From CAZXPG01 sp964643145 (GTDB lineage Bacteria > Pseudomonadota > Alphaproteobacteria > Rickettsiales > Arcanibacteraceae): DNA of 24,321 nucleotides. The notes under the pieces are model-generated. The model ran no database searches and was not told where the DNA came from. It was given only the letters and a program-made list of their open reading frames with translations. Both the position numbers and the translations under genes were made by a program. Position 1 is the first letter of the stretch, and the number at the start of each line of letters is the position of its first letter. Shown here piece by piece: positions 8,530 to 15,445 of the stretch. The stretch covers positions 1 to 24,321 of the forward strand of contig CAZXPG010000028.1 in assembly GCA_964643145.1 (NCBI GenBank), written 5' to 3'.

Positions 8530-9078
8530 ATGACACGAAAATATTTATCCATCGTCTGCTTTTCAACTGCACTTCTTCTCCTTTCCGCCTGTAGTGGAGA
8601 AACATCTCCACAGGTGCAAGCTATGCAACGTAAAGATAAGCAGTTAAGCTGTAAGGAAGTTCTGCTGGAAATGAATGAGGCCCAGTTTTACAAAAAAATG
8701 GCCCAGAAAAATAAAGATCCAAAATTAAAAACAGTCCTGATGCCGCTGGGCTATATTTCTACCTATATGGGGGCAGACGAGGCCATAGAAACGGCTTCTG
8801 CCCGTGTGGACTATCTTGACAAGATTTATGATATTATGGATTGTGAGAATGCGCCTGCTGCTGCTGGATATCAACAGCCTGTCAGCAGCTATCAACCACG
8901 TAGCACTGCCCCTTCCTATGTCGGCACTAACTATGCGGCACCTACCTCCGGTGCATATCGTGCCCCCACTGAACCCCCTATAACATACTATCAAGATAAT
9001 CGTGGAGTTGCAAGCCAGCCACCGCAATATGCACCAGAATACTCACAAAATAATGGTAATAGCAAACGTTATTGGTAA
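8530..9078 (+). CDS. Small lipoprotein with Tyr/Pro-rich C-terminus
   Basis: Function not recognised. The 182-residue product has a lipoprotein signal peptide: a charged start, a hydrophobic run (FSTALLLL) and lipobox LSAC with Cys21 as the lipidated residue. Residues 35-110 look helical and contain two further cysteines (CKEVLLEMNEAQFYKK and IMDCEN) that could form a disulfide in the periplasm. From about 113 onward the chain is low-complexity and rich in Tyr, Pro, Ser and Gln (YQQPVSSYQPRS), like wall- or surface-contacting tails. It is transcribed alone and convergently with tag. A structural envelope role is plausible but unproven. Confidence 0.8.
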   Translation: MTRKYLSIVCFSTALLLLSACSGETSPQVQAMQRKDKQLSCKEVLLEMNEAQFYKKMAQKNKDPKLKTVLMPLGYISTYMGADEAIETASARVDYLDKIYDIMDCENAPAAAGYQQPVSSYQPRSTAPSYVGTNYAAPTSGAYRAPTEPPITYYQDNRGVASQPPQYAPEYSQNNGNSKRYW

Positions 9079-9109
9079 ATAGAAATACACCGCATTTCGC
9101 ACCCTCTTC

Positions 9110-9128
9110 CCCCGGTTATACGCCGGGG
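9110..9128. terminator. Possible bidirectional terminator hairpin
   Basis: CCCCGG (9110-9115) and CCGGGG (9123-9128) flank a 7-base loop, with an outer TCGCA/TGCGA pairing (9097-9101, 9130-9134). It lies between the convergent lipoprotein and tag genes. There is no U-tract, so its efficiency is doubtful. Confidence 0.35.
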
Positions 9129-9151
9129 ATGCGAGAATTAGAGAGTGCGCA

Positions 9152-9745
9152 TCATGATTCTTGAGATGGTAGAGGACGTAGAAAGCACTCCGCCATATGG
9201 TCATTTACAACTCCCACTGCTTGTATATAGGCATAGATAATGGTGGAGCCGACAAAGTTCATACCGCGCTTTTTAAGGTCTTTAGCGATAGTGTCCGATA
9301 GTGCAGTGCTGGCAGGGATGTCTTTCAACGTTTGGGGCCGGTTTATCTGCGGAATGCCGCCAACAAAACGCCATAGATAGGTGGCGAATGTGCCAAACTC
9401 GTGTTGGATAGCAAGAAAAACCCTGGCATTTTTACGCACTGAAAATACTTTCAGCCGGTTACGGATAATATCAGCAGTGGTAAGTATATGCTCTAGATCG
9501 CTATCAGTCATGGTGGCGCACTGTGCTGGATCAAAATGGTAAAAGGCCACGCGGTAGCCCGCTCGCCGTTTAAGGATAGTATACCAGCTTAACCCTGCCT
9601 GTGCCCCTTCCAGGATCAGCATTTCAAATAGCTTCTGATCATCATAGACCGGCACTCCCCACTCTGTATCGTGATAGTGAAGGTAATCGGGTTTCCCTTC
9701 CGGCAGCCAAGCGCAACGGCATTTCTCAACTGTTGTGCAGTGCAT
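9152..9745 (-). CDS. tag: DNA-3-methyladenine glycosylase I
   Basis: Removes 3-methyladenine from alkylated DNA to start base excision repair. The 197 residues compare with 187 in E. coli. The structural zinc site is complete: Cys11 in RCAWLPEG, His25 in YHDTEWGVP, and His183/Cys187 in NDHMAECF, with the family's 4-residue spacing. The catalytic Glu is Glu46 in LEGAQAGLSW. The start ATG at 9745 lies 4 bases after the stop codon of the OmpA-domain gene, so tag is the last gene of that unit and probably translationally coupled to it. Confidence 0.95.
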   Translation of the reverse strand: MHCTTVEKCRCAWLPEGKPDYLHYHDTEWGVPVYDDQKLFEMLILEGAQAGLSWYTILKRRAGYRVAFYHFDPAQCATMTDSDLEHILTTADIIRNRLKVFSVRKNARVFLAIQHEFGTFATYLWRFVGGIPQINRPQTLKDIPASTALSDTIAKDLKKRGMNFVGSTIIYAYIQAVGVVNDHMAECFLRPLPSQES

Positions 9746-9749
9746 GAGG

Positions 9750-11345
9750 TTACTCCATCATAAAAATATCGACATGGTCTTTGGCGCCATCTGGGGCATT
9801 ATTGCCCATAGCTTTTACATTAATCCCTTGCGAATCCAACCCTTCCTGCATGAGCTCATTTCTCAGTGCAACAGCCCGTTGTAAGGAGATGCGTCGGTCT
9901 GACCCTGCCTGGTTCTCCTGGCTGGTAGCATAGCTTACGATAGCAATATGGCCTTTCTTATCGGCAAGCAGTTGTTTTGCTATAGTAGACAGGCGGGTTT
10001 TTTCCTGCGGAGGCATATCAATGGCCTCAGGTTTATAGGTAAGGCGTAGCAATAATTTTCCTTCCGGTTTAACCGCCTCCCCTGGAGCAGGGGGCGGAGG
10101 GATGGGCACTGCAAGCGTCGGAGCAGGAATCATGGCCGCTAAGGCTTGTGGGGAAGGGAGCGTTGGGAGTGGAGGTTCATCTTGATTGCTAGTAGTGGAT
10201 GCTGTTGTTTCCGGTGGTAGTGTAGGAAGATCTGGCAATAGCGCAGATGCTTGTGGTGGTGTTAATGCCGGAAGTGGTGGTAATGGTGGTAGCGATGGTG
10301 CTTCGTTGCCGGTAGTAGCGGTATCTTGAGGCGTTGTCACTATGGGAGCCACGAGCGGTGTGGGTATCGACGGAAGTGGTGGCAGGGGGAGTGTGGGTGC
10401 ATCGCTGACAGTAACAGCTGTGACAGGTGCGGCTTTATCAACGGCCACTATGGCTGCTTGGGGGGTTTTAACCGGCGTAGTGGAAGCCTTGTGCGTAGGA
10501 TTGGGTATTGCACCTGTGTTGTGAGAGGCTATTTTTTTGATAGTGGCAGGTTTCGGTTTAGCATCAACGGTTTTCTTGGGATGTGTGTCTTTGGGGGCGG
10601 AGTAATGCTCTGTTTTGTCAGTAGCTTTCTTTTTGGCAATAGCTTCTGCATGTTTGGCAGGTGGAATGTCGGTCTTAGCCTCGTTCACGCTGTCTTTTTT
10701 TGCGCTATCTTTACTGACAGGGGGAAGGATTAAGGCTTTTTCCTGCGCGCTGCTGTTGTGGCCGATAAAAGGTAGCCATTCTGGTAGGCCTCCTGGAAAG
10801 AGGGGTTGTTGCTCTTCCTTTGCTTCAACCGGCTTGTTTAATTGTTTTTCTGGCGTGAGTGCGGCCACGGCTTCAGGTTCGGCCTGTTCTTTGGCGGGTG
10901 GGAGAAGCGGTATATATTTGCTAATACCTGAGGCGGGTGCTTTGGCTTCAGCTATTTTCTTTTTTTCTTTTGCCGTATGTGGCTTGGCTTTAGTTTTTGC
11001 AGTGGTTGTTGTAACCGCAGATGTCTTTGCTTTAGTTTTGGTTTTGGCAGTTTTTTTCGATGGCTTTGCTGCTTTCTTAACCATAGGTGCTGCGGTGGTA
11101 TGTGGTTTCTGTGCGGGCGTTACCGTGGGAGACGCAGCTAGTGCTTGCAATTTTTTTTCAGGCAGTGCCACAGGTTTTTTGAGTAATTCCAATTGCTCCA
11201 GATGGATTTCAATAGAAGGAAGTTTTTCATCCATAGCGTAGGAGGATAGAGGTATTCCCCATAATATGCCTGCCAATGCTGAGAAGGTGGCAAGTGTTGA
11301 AATTGGGCGTAACGTAAGCAACCGCTGTATTGTCTGAACTTCCAT
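9750..11345 (-). CDS. OmpA-domain envelope protein with long Lys- and Pro-rich linkers
   Basis: A 531-residue exported protein. Residues 1-37 form a signal peptide (TLATFSALAGILWGIP, probable cleavage after SSYA). Residues about 88-137 are a Lys/Thr/Ala-rich basic stretch, and about 310-425 a Pro-rich stretch of repeated LPPLP and PTLP units. The C-terminal 429-531 resembles an OmpA/MotB peptidoglycan-binding domain (HIAIVSYATSQ and RISLQRAVALRNELMQEGL). It probably tethers or spans the cell wall. The frame opens at 11441, but the ATG at 11345 is preferred: AGGA lies about 9 bases upstream and the signal peptide then sits at the N-terminus. A promoter precedes it. The basic segment could bind nucleic acid or acidic wall polymers; this is inference. 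Confidence 0.82.
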   Translation of the reverse strand: MEVQTIQRLLTLRPISTLATFSALAGILWGIPLSSYAMDEKLPSIEIHLEQLELLKKPVALPEKKLQALAASPTVTPAQKPHTTAAPMVKKAAKPSKKTAKTKTKAKTSAVTTTTAKTKAKPHTAKEKKKIAEAKAPASGISKYIPLLPPAKEQAEPEAVAALTPEKQLNKPVEAKEEQQPLFPGGLPEWLPFIGHNSSAQEKALILPPVSKDSAKKDSVNEAKTDIPPAKHAEAIAKKKATDKTEHYSAPKDTHPKKTVDAKPKPATIKKIASHNTGAIPNPTHKASTTPVKTPQAAIVAVDKAAPVTAVTVSDAPTLPLPPLPSIPTPLVAPIVTTPQDTATTGNEAPSLPPLPPLPALTPPQASALLPDLPTLPPETTASTTSNQDEPPLPTLPSPQALAAMIPAPTLAVPIPPPPAPGEAVKPEGKLLLRLTYKPEAIDMPPQEKTRLSTIAKQLLADKKGHIAIVSYATSQENQAGSDRRISLQRAVALRNELMQEGLDSQGINVKAMGNNAPDGAKDHVDIFMME

Positions 11346-11384
11346 AGATGTATTCCTGTTGTATGACGATAAACAACCGGTTGG

Positions 11385-11412
11385 ACTATAGCAAACTCCT
11401 CCATAAATACAA
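11385..11412 (-). promoter_or_regulatory. Putative promoter of the OmpA-domain gene
   Basis: On the minus strand, TTGTAT (11412-11407), a 16-bp spacer, and TATAGT (11390-11385) preceded by TGC, an extended -10 signature. It lies about 40 bases before the preferred ATG at 11345 and supports a separate transcript for this gene and tag. Confidence 0.5.
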
Positions 11413-11465
11413 GGAAACAAAATAGACCTCTGTGTGGACAAGCTCTGCTGAGGTTAAAATAGCTT

Positions 11466-12251
11466 TTATCCTTCCTCAAACCCTGCGCGTTTGAATATTT
11501 CCTTTGCGCGTGGAGAGGTAAGAAAGTCGATAAATTGGGTGGCAAAGGGTTTTCCTTTGCCTTCAAGGGCGATAGCTTTGTAGATAACAGGGCTATAAAG
11601 CTTTTGCGGTAGAAGTGCCAGTAGTTTCACTTCTTTGCTTGTTACAGTATCGCTGTAATAGGCAATGCCTGCGGATTTCCCCTGTGCAATCAGATAGAGT
11701 GCCATCCCGCTATTATCGGCTTTCACGGCCAGCGGGTAGATTTTCTCCCACAAGCCCAAATTTTGTAGCATTTGACGGCTATAGGCCCCGAGAGCCGTGG
11801 TGTCGGGGTCACCTATCACCAGCATAGTGTGATTGCTGGCGGTGGTGATCTGTTTCCATAAGGAGGCATCTGGTGAGATTTTCTTGGCCAGCGTGCTATC
11901 TGCTGCGGCAATTAACGCGAGTTTATTTTGCGCAATAGGAGCAAGCGTACGAATATCCACCAACTCTTTCCGTTTTAGCATGACAATGGCAAAAGGGCTG
12001 GCAGAAATAAATACATCGGTAGGCTCGCCTTTCTCTATCTGGCTAGCCAGCTCTAAGGAAGAATCATAGGTGACATTCACCGTGATGCCGTAAGTGGCAG
12101 AATAGATACGTGCTAATTGTGTAAACGGTACCACCAGGCTGGCATCAGCCATGACACTGACAAATGGCACCTCGCGCATGGCGGCATGGCTGGGGGTTAC
12201 TGTGAAGAAAACGTAGAAGAGAATAATGATATAAGCGATTATAGCCCTCAC
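11466..12251 (-). CDS. modA: ModA-like periplasmic molybdate-binding protein
   Basis: Substrate-binding protein of the ModA type, which captures molybdate or tungstate in the periplasm for an ABC importer. Visible family features are VMADASLVVPFTQLARIYS, then VTYDSSLELASQIEKGEPTD and DVFISASPFA, a mid-domain LVIGDPDTTALGAYSRQMLQ and a C-terminal FIDFLTSPRAKEIFKRAGF. A signal peptide (IIAYIIILFYVFFTV, cleavage near PSHA) precedes it. The frame is open to an ATG at 12341, but that adds about 30 residues read from a palindromic repeat. A GTG at 12251, with GGAGAGGG just upstream, is preferred. That GTG and its ribosome binding site lie inside the repeat. No modB or modC is nearby, so the substrate and partner are uncertain. 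Confidence 0.82.
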   Translation of the reverse strand: MRAIIAYIIILFYVFFTVTPSHAAMREVPFVSVMADASLVVPFTQLARIYSATYGITVNVTYDSSLELASQIEKGEPTDVFISASPFAIVMLKRKELVDIRTLAPIAQNKLALIAAADSTLAKKISPDASLWKQITTASNHTMLVIGDPDTTALGAYSRQMLQNLGLWEKIYPLAVKADNSGMALYLIAQGKSAGIAYYSDTVTSKEVKLLALLPQKLYSPVIYKAIALEGKGKPFATQFIDFLTSPRAKEIFKRAGFEEG

Positions 12252-12331
12252 CCCAACCCTCTCCCAGAGGGAGAGGGGATATAGGGTTCTTGAACCTTTC
12301 CTCTCGCTTGGGGAGAGGGGAGTCGTGAGGG
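12245..12331. repeat. Cloverleaf-like palindromic repeat at the modA 5' end
   Basis: Outer arms CCCTCAC (12245-12251) and GTGAGGG (12325-12331) enclose three hairpins. The first is CCCTCTCCC/GGGAGAGGG (12257-12277, loop AGA). The second is GGTTC/GAACC (12285-12296). The third is CCTCTC/GAGAGG (12300-12318). Its minus-strand translation, LSLWERVGVRA, is of a kind often met when such repeats are read as protein. It supplies the start region of the ModA-like gene. Confidence 0.8.
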
Positions 12332-12355
12332 ATGGAGGCATTATAGTATAAATAC

Positions 12356-12751
12356 TTAGGGGTTCTGATATAATGTCTCAGGTGGAATAACAACCTCTTG
12401 GTTGATAGTGAACCCTTCTGGTGTAATGGTGCGATAGAAGCAGCTTCGTCTGCCGGTGTGGCAGGAAACCCCCTCCTGATCGACTTTGGCCAGCAACGTA
12501 TCGCCATCACAATCAAGCAGCAGTTCCTTTACCTGCTGCACCTGCCCGGAACGCTCGCCCTTGCGCCAGAGTGCCTGCCGTGAACGTGACCAATAATGCA
12601 TGTGTCCAGTGGCCAATGTTTCCTCCAGGCTTTTCCGGTTCATCCATGCCATCATTAATACTTCACCTGTATCATGCTGTTGAGCAATGACAGGCAGTAA
12701 CCCATCGGCATTGAAGGTAATATGTTCAAGAATAGCGTTATTATACGGCAT
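12356..12751 (-). CDS. hisI: Phosphoribosyl-AMP cyclohydrolase
   Basis: Third step of histidine synthesis: opens the adenine ring of phosphoribosyl-AMP. This is the 131-residue single-domain form without the HisE pyrophosphohydrolase. Metal ligands are visible: Asp80, Asp82 and Asp84 with Cys81 in DCDGDTLL, and Cys97/Cys104 in SCHTGRRSCFYR, matching the zinc and magnesium sites of the family. MMAWMNRKSLEETLATG and HYWSRSRQALWRKGE are typical. The ATG follows GGAGGG and lies 13 bases after the recR stop, so it is probably cotranscribed with dnaX-ybaB-recR. No other his gene is in the window, so the pathway must be encoded elsewhere or be incomplete. Confidence 0.95.
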   Translation of the reverse strand: MPYNNAILEHITFNADGLLPVIAQQHDTGEVLMMAWMNRKSLEETLATGHMHYWSRSRQALWRKGERSGQVQQVKELLLDCDGDTLLAKVDQEGVSCHTGRRSCFYRTITPEGFTINQEVVIPPETLYQNP

Positions 12752-12764
12752 TATTTCCCTCCTC

Positions 12765-13358
12765 TTAAAAAGGCTGTCTGGCTTTCAGTGCTGCGCCAAG
12801 CGTGCCATCATCCAGATAATCCAGTTCCCCACCTATTGGGATACCATAAGCTAGGCGGGATATTTTTACCGTATAATCTTTCAGCAGTTCGGTAATATAA
12901 TGGGCAGTGGTTTGCCCATCCACGGTGGCGTTGGTAGCCAGGATTATTTCCTGCACGCCGCCCTCTGCTACACGTGCAACCAGGCGTGAGAGATGTAGTG
13001 CTTCTGGCCCCCTGCCATCCAATGCCGATAATGTGCCCCCCAGCACATGATATACCCCATCAAACATATGGCTGCGTTCCATTGCCCATAGGTCACTTAC
13101 TTCCTCTACCACGCAGATGGTGGCGCTATCACGACGTGTATTGCTGCATAGCGTACAAGGATTGCAGCTATCAAGATTGCCACATATAGTGCATTGCACA
13201 ACAGCATCGGCCGCTATACGCATAGTATCGGCCAGCGGATACATCAAGCTTTCTCTGTGTTTAATCAGATGCAGCACCATCCGCCGGGCAGAACGCGGGC
13301 CCACCCCTGGCAACTTGGCCAGCAGGCGCATCAGCTGCTCAATTGCGGAATGTGACAT
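12765..13358 (-). CDS. recR: Recombination mediator RecR
   Basis: Works with RecO and RecF to load RecA at gaps during recombinational repair. The 197 residues match the family. The layout is an N-terminal helix-hairpin-helix (LAKLPGVGPRSARRMVLHL, about 13-31), a four-Cys zinc site at Cys56, Cys59, Cys68 and Cys71, then a Toprim domain from ICVVEEVSDLWAME (81-94), with HVLGGTLSALDGRGPE after it. It is third in the dnaX-ybaB-recR string, starting 23 bases after the ybaB stop, the order found in many bacteria. Confidence 0.97.
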   Translation of the reverse strand: MSHSAIEQLMRLLAKLPGVGPRSARRMVLHLIKHRESLMYPLADTMRIAADAVVQCTICGNLDSCNPCTLCSNTRRDSATICVVEEVSDLWAMERSHMFDGVYHVLGGTLSALDGRGPEALHLSRLVARVAEGGVQEIILATNATVDGQTTAHYITELLKDYTVKISRLAYGIPIGGELDYLDDGTLGAALKARQPF

Positions 13359-13381
13359 GTGTTAATTCACCCCTTTGCTGG

Positions 13382-13702
13382 TTAGAAGGGCATCTTAAAC
13401 CCTGGAGGCAGTGAAAGCCCACCCATAGCACCAGAGAGCTGGTCTTCTGAACTTGCATCGGCTTTTTTCTTGGCATCATTAAAAGCAGCCATAATTAAAT
13501 CTTCCAGCACTTCCACTTCATCTTTATCAACCAGGGAAGGATCAATACTAATGTTAAGCATCGCCCCTTTTCCATTAATGGCTATGGTGATAGCACCGCC
13601 ACCCGATGTGCCGGTAAATTCGGTATTTGCTAATTTTTCCTGCATCTCCACCATTTTTTTCTGCATGGCTTGCGCTTGTTTCATAATCTGGTTGATGTTC
13701 AC
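13382..13702 (-). CDS. ybaB: YbaB/EbfC nucleoid-associated protein
   Basis: A small DNA-binding, nucleoid-associated protein of 106 residues, normal for the family. The N-terminal helix MNINQIMKQAQAMQKKMVEM and the core segments EFTGTSGGGAITIAINGKG and ISIDPSLVDKDEVEVLEDLI are characteristic; the C-terminus is GLSLPPGFKMPF. Dimers bind DNA with little sequence specificity. It starts 33 bases after the dnaX stop and precedes recR, the conserved order, and is probably cotranscribed with both. Confidence 0.95.
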   Translation of the reverse strand: MNINQIMKQAQAMQKKMVEMQEKLANTEFTGTSGGGAITIAINGKGAMLNISIDPSLVDKDEVEVLEDLIMAAFNDAKKKADASSEDQLSGAMGGLSLPPGFKMPF

Positions 13703-13735
13703 TCTATGTATTCCTTTCAGTTGGGTTACTATGGT

Positions 13736-15301
13736 CTATTGCCGTTCGCGCACTTCCTTGATGGCAGCGCCAGGAAACTGTTCCAGAACAGCCTTCACTG
13801 CCGGATGGGCGGACACCTCGGATGTAATCCTGGCCTGCTCACTATCTATCTCTGTCTGAAGTGTAGGCTGGCCTTCTTCAGTCGAAAGAATAACAGCCCA
13901 TTCCTGGCCTGTCCATTCTAACAAACATGCTTCTATCCGTTTTTTCAGATCGGCAGGTGCTTCACGCGTAGGTCGAATTTCGATCATGCCTGGTGCAAAA
14001 TTTACCAGATGTATTGCAGTTTGCAAAGCATGATATAATAATAATTCTTTGTGTTCGCGGAATAACTCCACCATTTCCTTAAAACTAGGGATATTCTTGG
14101 CTATGGGTGCCTCTGGCAGGGTGGGTATAGATTTCTGCCCAGCTAGTTGCTTAATAATAGCCGCAGGGGTGGGGAGATCAGCCACATAAGCCAGCCGGAT
14201 CAAGATCATCTCTGCTGCACTGAGCGGAATGGGTGCTTGTCGCACTTCCGCTAACCCTTTCAGCAGCATTTGCCACATACGGGATAGGTAAGGAATGCCC
14301 AACTGTTCTACCCGTTTTGTACCCCAGGCGATTTCGTTTTCTGCTGCCGCTGCCTGGTTGACAAGCTGCGGGTTAATTTTCATGCAGGTGAGGCGGTGTA
14401 CGAGTTCAAGTAAATCTTCGAGTAATTGTACAGGTTCCGTTCCAGCCATATAGAGCATATGCATCTGCTTGAGGGCGTTGTCTATCTGGCCAGCGGCGAT
14501 GGCATCGATCAGGGTAAATAGGACACTTTTATCGGCAATCCCTAGCATGGTGCGTACCTGGGCTACCGTTATGTGCTGGGCATGGCTATGGGAAATGGCC
14601 TGGTCAAGCAGTGACAGGCTATCACGTACGGAACCTTCTGCTGCCTCGGCTATCAGCCGCAATGCTTCTGCTTCTACAGTTACATGTTCATTTCCGGCAA
14701 TATCAGCTAAATGGGCTTGCAGCACCTCCGTGGTCACGCGCCGCAGGTCAAAACGCTGGCAGCGTGAGAGAATGGTAACGGGGATTTTGCGGATCTCCGT
14801 GGTGGCAAAAATAAATTTCACATGGGCAGGTGGCTCTTCTAGCGTTTTCAACAGCGCGTTAAACGCGTTGGTGGAGAGCATATGCACTTCGTCGATAATG
14901 TAAATTTTGTAGCGTGCGGTTACCGGCAGATAGCGGGCATTTTCGATAATTTCACGAATGTCCCCCACGCCTGTACGGCTGGCAGCATCCATTTCCAGAA
15001 TATCAGGGTGGCGGTCTTCTTTCATTGCCACGCAATGCTGGCATAGGCCACAGGGTTCGGTGGTGGGGCCGTTTTGCCCATCTGTTCCCACACAGTTCAG
15101 CGAACGGGCAATAATACGGGCGGTGGTGGTTTTGCCTACCCCACGGATACCTGTCAGCAGGAATGCATGGGCGATGCGGTTGCTATGAATGGCGTTGGAA
15201 AGGGTGCGTACCAGCGCATCCTGCCCCTTTAAATCATGAAGCGCGGCAGGCCGGTATTTGCGCGCCAGCACCAGGTAAGGCTGATTGTGTGGAATCGACA
15301 C
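13736..15301 (-). CDS. dnaX: DNA polymerase III subunit gamma/tau
   Basis: The ATPase of the clamp loader, which opens the sliding clamp and joins the polymerase cores. Of the 521 residues, 1-180 hold the AAA+ core: Walker A GIRGVGKT (51-58), zinc-site cysteines 70, 84, 87 and 90, Walker B IIDEVH (135-140), sensor TTEIRKIP and the arginine-finger SRC motif (179-181). The protein is shorter than E. coli tau (643), mostly in the C-terminal region. The start is a GTG at 15301 with no Shine-Dalgarno of its own. A 7-codon ORF with a strong ribosome binding site ends 20 bases upstream, so translation may be coupled. No clear slippery site for a gamma form was found. Confidence 0.96.
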   Translation of the reverse strand: MSIPHNQPYLVLARKYRPAALHDLKGQDALVRTLSNAIHSNRIAHAFLLTGIRGVGKTTTARIIARSLNCVGTDGQNGPTTEPCGLCQHCVAMKEDRHPDILEMDAASRTGVGDIREIIENARYLPVTARYKIYIIDEVHMLSTNAFNALLKTLEEPPAHVKFIFATTEIRKIPVTILSRCQRFDLRRVTTEVLQAHLADIAGNEHVTVEAEALRLIAEAAEGSVRDSLSLLDQAISHSHAQHITVAQVRTMLGIADKSVLFTLIDAIAAGQIDNALKQMHMLYMAGTEPVQLLEDLLELVHRLTCMKINPQLVNQAAAAENEIAWGTKRVEQLGIPYLSRMWQMLLKGLAEVRQAPIPLSAAEMILIRLAYVADLPTPAAIIKQLAGQKSIPTLPEAPIAKNIPSFKEMVELFREHKELLLYHALQTAIHLVNFAPGMIEIRPTREAPADLKKRIEACLLEWTGQEWAVILSTEEGQPTLQTEIDSEQARITSEVSAHPAVKAVLEQFPGAAIKEVRERQ

Positions 15302-15321
15302 GGAATATCTGGCTTTAGGGG

Positions 15322-15345
15322 TTAGTAGTTGGAGGTTTTCTTCAT
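15322..15345 (-). CDS. Putative 7-codon leader peptide before dnaX
   Basis: ATG at 15345, seven codons (MKKTSNY) and TAA at 15324-15322. A very strong purine-rich Shine-Dalgarno (GGGGGAGGAGG) lies about 8 bases before the ATG, whereas dnaX itself has none. The stop is 20 bases before the dnaX GTG. No in-frame ATG, GTG or TTG extends dnaX back to that ribosome binding site. It may couple or pace dnaX translation. The ORF is too short for coding statistics, so this rests on the ribosome binding site and position. Confidence 0.4.
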   Translation of the reverse strand: MKKTSNY

Positions 15346-15379
15346 ATCTACCACCTCCTCCCCCAAAGTAAAAGGAGAA

Positions 15380-15385
15380 ATTATA
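15380..15385 (-). promoter_or_regulatory. Putative dnaX -10 box
   Basis: A perfect TATAAT on the minus strand (15385-15380), 35 bases before the leader ATG. No convincing -35 box is seen at the right spacing (about AAGCGC). On the plus strand, TATACT (15408-15413) could serve the divergent etfB, which has GAGGAG at 15432-15437 as ribosome binding site. Confidence 0.35.
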
Positions 15386-15445
15386 CTTTTACTTAACCTT
15401 TTGCGCTTATACTGTTTATACCGTAATATGTGAGGAGTTGATAGC

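Noticed and set aside
10615..11241. A 208-residue open frame on the plus strand opposite the OmpA-domain gene
   Set aside because: It is the antisense shadow of the Lys/Thr-rich low-complexity coding region, which lacks stops on the other strand; no motif or ribosome binding site supports it.
12341..12341. ATG at 12341 as the start of the ModA-like protein
   Set aside because: It is preceded by A/T-rich sequence with no ribosome binding site and would add about 30 polar, repeat-derived residues ahead of the signal peptide; kept only as an alternative.
12145..12516. A 123-residue open frame containing PLPLGEGWGEG across the modA-hisI junction
   Set aside because: It is another-frame translation of the palindromic repeat plus parts of hisI and modA, not a separate gene.
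13935..13950. Run of six A on the dnaX coding strand (CTG AAA AAA CGG) as a frameshift site for a gamma subunit
   Set aside because: The reading phase does not fit the X XXY YYZ pattern, the -1 frame runs 20 further codons before a stop, and six A residues are short for transcriptional slippage. A +1 shift would stop at once (GGA TAG), but nothing else supports it.
15302..15445. A signal recognition particle RNA gene, sometimes found just upstream of dnaX
   Set aside because: The region holds a leader ORF, promoter-like boxes and the etfB ribosome binding site; no long hairpin with the SRP loop was seen.
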